In this document: positions 4,064 through 5,772 of the stretch, in pieces
How positions within the stretch are numbered: position 1 is the first letter of the stretch
Layout of the letters: each line of letters starts with the position of its first letter
NCBI GenBank assembly: GCA_905236465.1
Contig: CAJOQA010000081.1
Span: forward strand, 1-5,772
Source: an uncultured Treponema sp.
GTDB taxonomy: Bacteria > Spirochaetota > Spirochaetia > Treponematales > Treponemataceae
Length of the DNA: 5,772 bases
Reading direction: 5' to 3'
Made by a program: the position numbers and the translations under genes
Notes under the pieces: model-generated
What the model saw: only the letters and a program-made list of their open reading frames with translations
What the model was told of the DNA's origin: nothing
Database searches by the model: none

Positions 4064-5772
4064 ATGAACAACAGAAAAGTCATTGCTTTGTCGGCTATCC
4101 TTACTGCTGCAATGGGAACTGCTGTTTTTGGCCAGGCTACGGTTTCTGCTGATTTTTCAGCCGCAAAAACAGAAGTAAGCCCCAATTTGTACGGTATATT
4201 TTTTGAGGATATCAACTATTCTGCTGATGGTGGAATTTATGGCGAGATGGTAAGGAATAGATCCTTTGAGCTTTCCCGCACTGATGGTTGGAAGATTCAG
4301 ACTATTAAGGGAAAGGCTGCAAAGAAGACAAAATTCCGTGTAAAAAAAGATGATCCCCTTAATTCAAACAATCTTCTTCATGGCCATCTTGAGGCAAAAT
4401 CCGCAGGTGATGGAATCGTGAACTCCGGTTTACGGGGTATGTATTTTGAAGAAGGAAAAAAATATCCTGGTTCTGTTTATTTAAGGTCAAAGGACGGTTC
4501 TGTAAAGTCTGTCACAGTTACAGCAGGCGAGGGAAAGAAAGTTTTTGAGACAAAAATAGAGGGAATCGGCAAGGAATGGAAAAAGTATGAGTTTACTGTT
4601 GTTCCCGTAAAGACAACGGATAACGGAAGCCTTGGTCTTTTCGTGGATCAGGCTGGTGAGCTTGATATGGACTTTGTTTCCCTTTTCCGTGCTGATATTT
4701 ACAAGAATGAGCCTAATGGTCTTAGAAAGGACTTAGCAGAGCGTCTAGAGGCTTTGCATCCTGGCTTTGTTCGCTTCCCAGGTGGTTGTATAGTTCATGG
4801 TCACAAACTTGCTGACCGCTACCAATGGAAGAATTCTGTTGGACCTGTAGAAGCGCGTAAAGAGACACCAAACTTTTGGGGCTATAACCAGACAATGGGT
4901 CTTGGTTTTTATGAGTATTTCCGCTTTTGCGAAGATATTGGTGCCGAGCCCTTGCCTGTTATGAGTGTTGGTATGAGCCATGACGGTGAGCGTGATCCTG
5001 ATTATGCTTGGTACGCTAACGATATTCTTGATATGATTGAATGGGCTACCGGTCCTGCCGACAGTAAGTGGGGAAAAGTCAGGGCTGATGCAGGGCATCC
5101 AGAGCCATTTAAGCTGACTTATGTTGGTATCGGTAACGAAGACTGTGGTGCGGACTATCTTGACCGCTTCCTCTATATCTCAAGTAAAGTAAAGGCAAAG
5201 TACCCGGCTATAAAAACAATCATCTCTTCTGGCTTTACTTATAATGACGTAAACTTCCATAATGCTTGGAACCGTGTGCGTGAGTGGCAGAAAAACAAGA
5301 AGACTGCAGAGATTACTGATCTTATAGACGAACACTACTACAACCCAGCCGAATGGTTCCTTTCAAACACTAGTCGCTATGACGATACAAAATTCTATCC
5401 ACGCGGAGATAATCAGCCAAAGGTTTTTGTAGGTGAGTATGCCGCATGGGATTCCGGCCGCCACAATTCATTGTATGCAGCCCTATGTGAAGCTGCTTAT
5501 ATGACAAGTCTTGAACGTAACGGTGACATTGTAGAACTTGCTTCTTATGCTCCACTTTTTGCTAGAGACGGAATGACACAGTGGTTCCCTGATGCAATTT
5601 GGTTCAATGACAAAACTTCTTATGTTACACCTAACTACTATGTTCAGCAGATGTATGCAATGAACAAGAGCGATAAAAGTGTAAAGACTACAGTTAATCA
5701 ACCTAAGTCAAATATTCCAAAGAAGTTTATCGCAGGAACTGTGGGATTAGGCTCATGGGCCACAACCGCAGA
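4064..5772 (+). CDS. Exported GH51 alpha-L-arabinofuranosidase (3' end outside the window)
   Basis: The reading frame is open for 569 codons to the window edge. A signal peptide (M-N-N-R-K, hydrophobic core, likely cleavage near residues 23-25) points to export. The GH51 opening L-Y-G-I-F-F-E-D-I (42-50) and N-R-S-F-E (65-69) come first. A beta-rich stretch (about 74-209) follows that fits a CBM4/9-like carbohydrate-binding module. The catalytic barrel has R-F-P-G-G-C (237-242), the acid/base E359 in G-N-E-D, D-E-H-Y-Y (422-426) and the nucleophile E458 in V-G-E-Y-A. GH51 enzymes remove terminal alpha-L-arabinofuranosyl groups from arabinan and arabinoxylan with retention of configuration. 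Residues just before the window edge (G-T-V-G-L-G-S-W-A-T-T-A) look like the start of a further beta-sandwich module (inference). AAGGAGGA at 4053-4060 precedes the ATG closely and supports this start. The gene has its own promoter. Confidence 0.93.
   Translation, partial: MNNRKVIALSAILTAAMGTAVFGQATVSADFSAAKTEVSPNLYGIFFEDINYSADGGIYGEMVRNRSFELSRTDGWKIQTIKGKAAKKTKFRVKKDDPLNSNNLLHGHLEAKSAGDGIVNSGLRGMYFEEGKKYPGSVYLRSKDGSVKSVTVTAGEGKKVFETKIEGIGKEWKKYEFTVVPVKTTDNGSLGLFVDQAGELDMDFVSLFRADIYKNEPNGLRKDLAERLEALHPGFVRFPGGCIVHGHKLADRYQWKNSVGPVEARKETPNFWGYNQTMGLGFYEYFRFCEDIGAEPLPVMSVGMSHDGERDPDYAWYANDILDMIEWATGPADSKWGKVRADAGHPEPFKLTYVGIGNEDCGADYLDRFLYISSKVKAKYPAIKTIISSGFTYNDVNFHNAWNRVREWQKNKKTAEITDLIDEHYYNPAEWFLSNTSRYDDTKFYPRGDNQPKVFVGEYAAWDSGRHNSLYAALCEAAYMTSLERNGDIVELASYAPLFARDGMTQWFPDAIWFNDKTSYVTPNYYVQQMYAMNKSDKSVKTTVNQPKSNIPKKFIAGTVGLGSWATTA

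Noticed and set aside
4745..5701. Antisense open frames inside the GH51 gene (4745-5098, 5370-5555, 5483-5701)
   Set aside because: The + strand here carries the GH51 catalytic motifs; the minus-strand frames are shadows with no recognised motif.

Overview
The window (AT-rich, Gram-negative-like) looks like part of a plant-polysaccharide or pentose-use region of a gut-type anaerobe. A Treponema-like spirochaete is my best guess. It rests on the base composition, the lipobox of the small lipoprotein and the overall gene mix, and I hold it only loosely, because no rRNA or other marker gene is present.

Left part (1-2445, + strand). The last 27 codons of an FGGY-family sugar kinase (xylulokinase-like) are followed 29 bp later by a DUF4867 cupin-like protein of unknown function. 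Then comes a hairpin that looks like a terminator, a strong sigma70-type promoter, and a 501-residue isomerase of the L-fucose/L-arabinose isomerase superfamily. A very strong hairpin terminator ends this block. Together the kinase and isomerase would isomerise and phosphorylate an incoming pentose or deoxyhexose. The DUF4867 protein probably serves the same pathway.

Middle part (2444-3882). Two divergently transcribed envelope genes share a 128-bp promoter region. The minus-strand gene encodes a 154-residue lipoprotein of unknown function. The plus-strand gene encodes a secreted M48-family zinc metallopeptidase (LoiP/YggG-like). The peptidase promoter sits so close to its ATG that the mRNA should be leaderless.

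Right part (3883-5772). After a weak terminator-like hairpin come two phased A-tracts, a TTGACA promoter and a dyad near the predicted start of transcription. These lead into an exported GH51 alpha-L-arabinofuranosidase, whose 3' end lies outside the window. The enzyme would release L-arabinose from arabinan or arabinoxylan. That fits functionally with the isomerase/kinase block, although the two are separated by the envelope genes and have their own promoters.

I see no mobile element, CRISPR array, tRNA or rRNA, and no clear evidence of a wholly new system. The least explained items are the DUF4867 gene in its sugar operon, the substrate of the FucI-like isomerase, the leaderless peptidase mRNA and the orphan lipoprotein.
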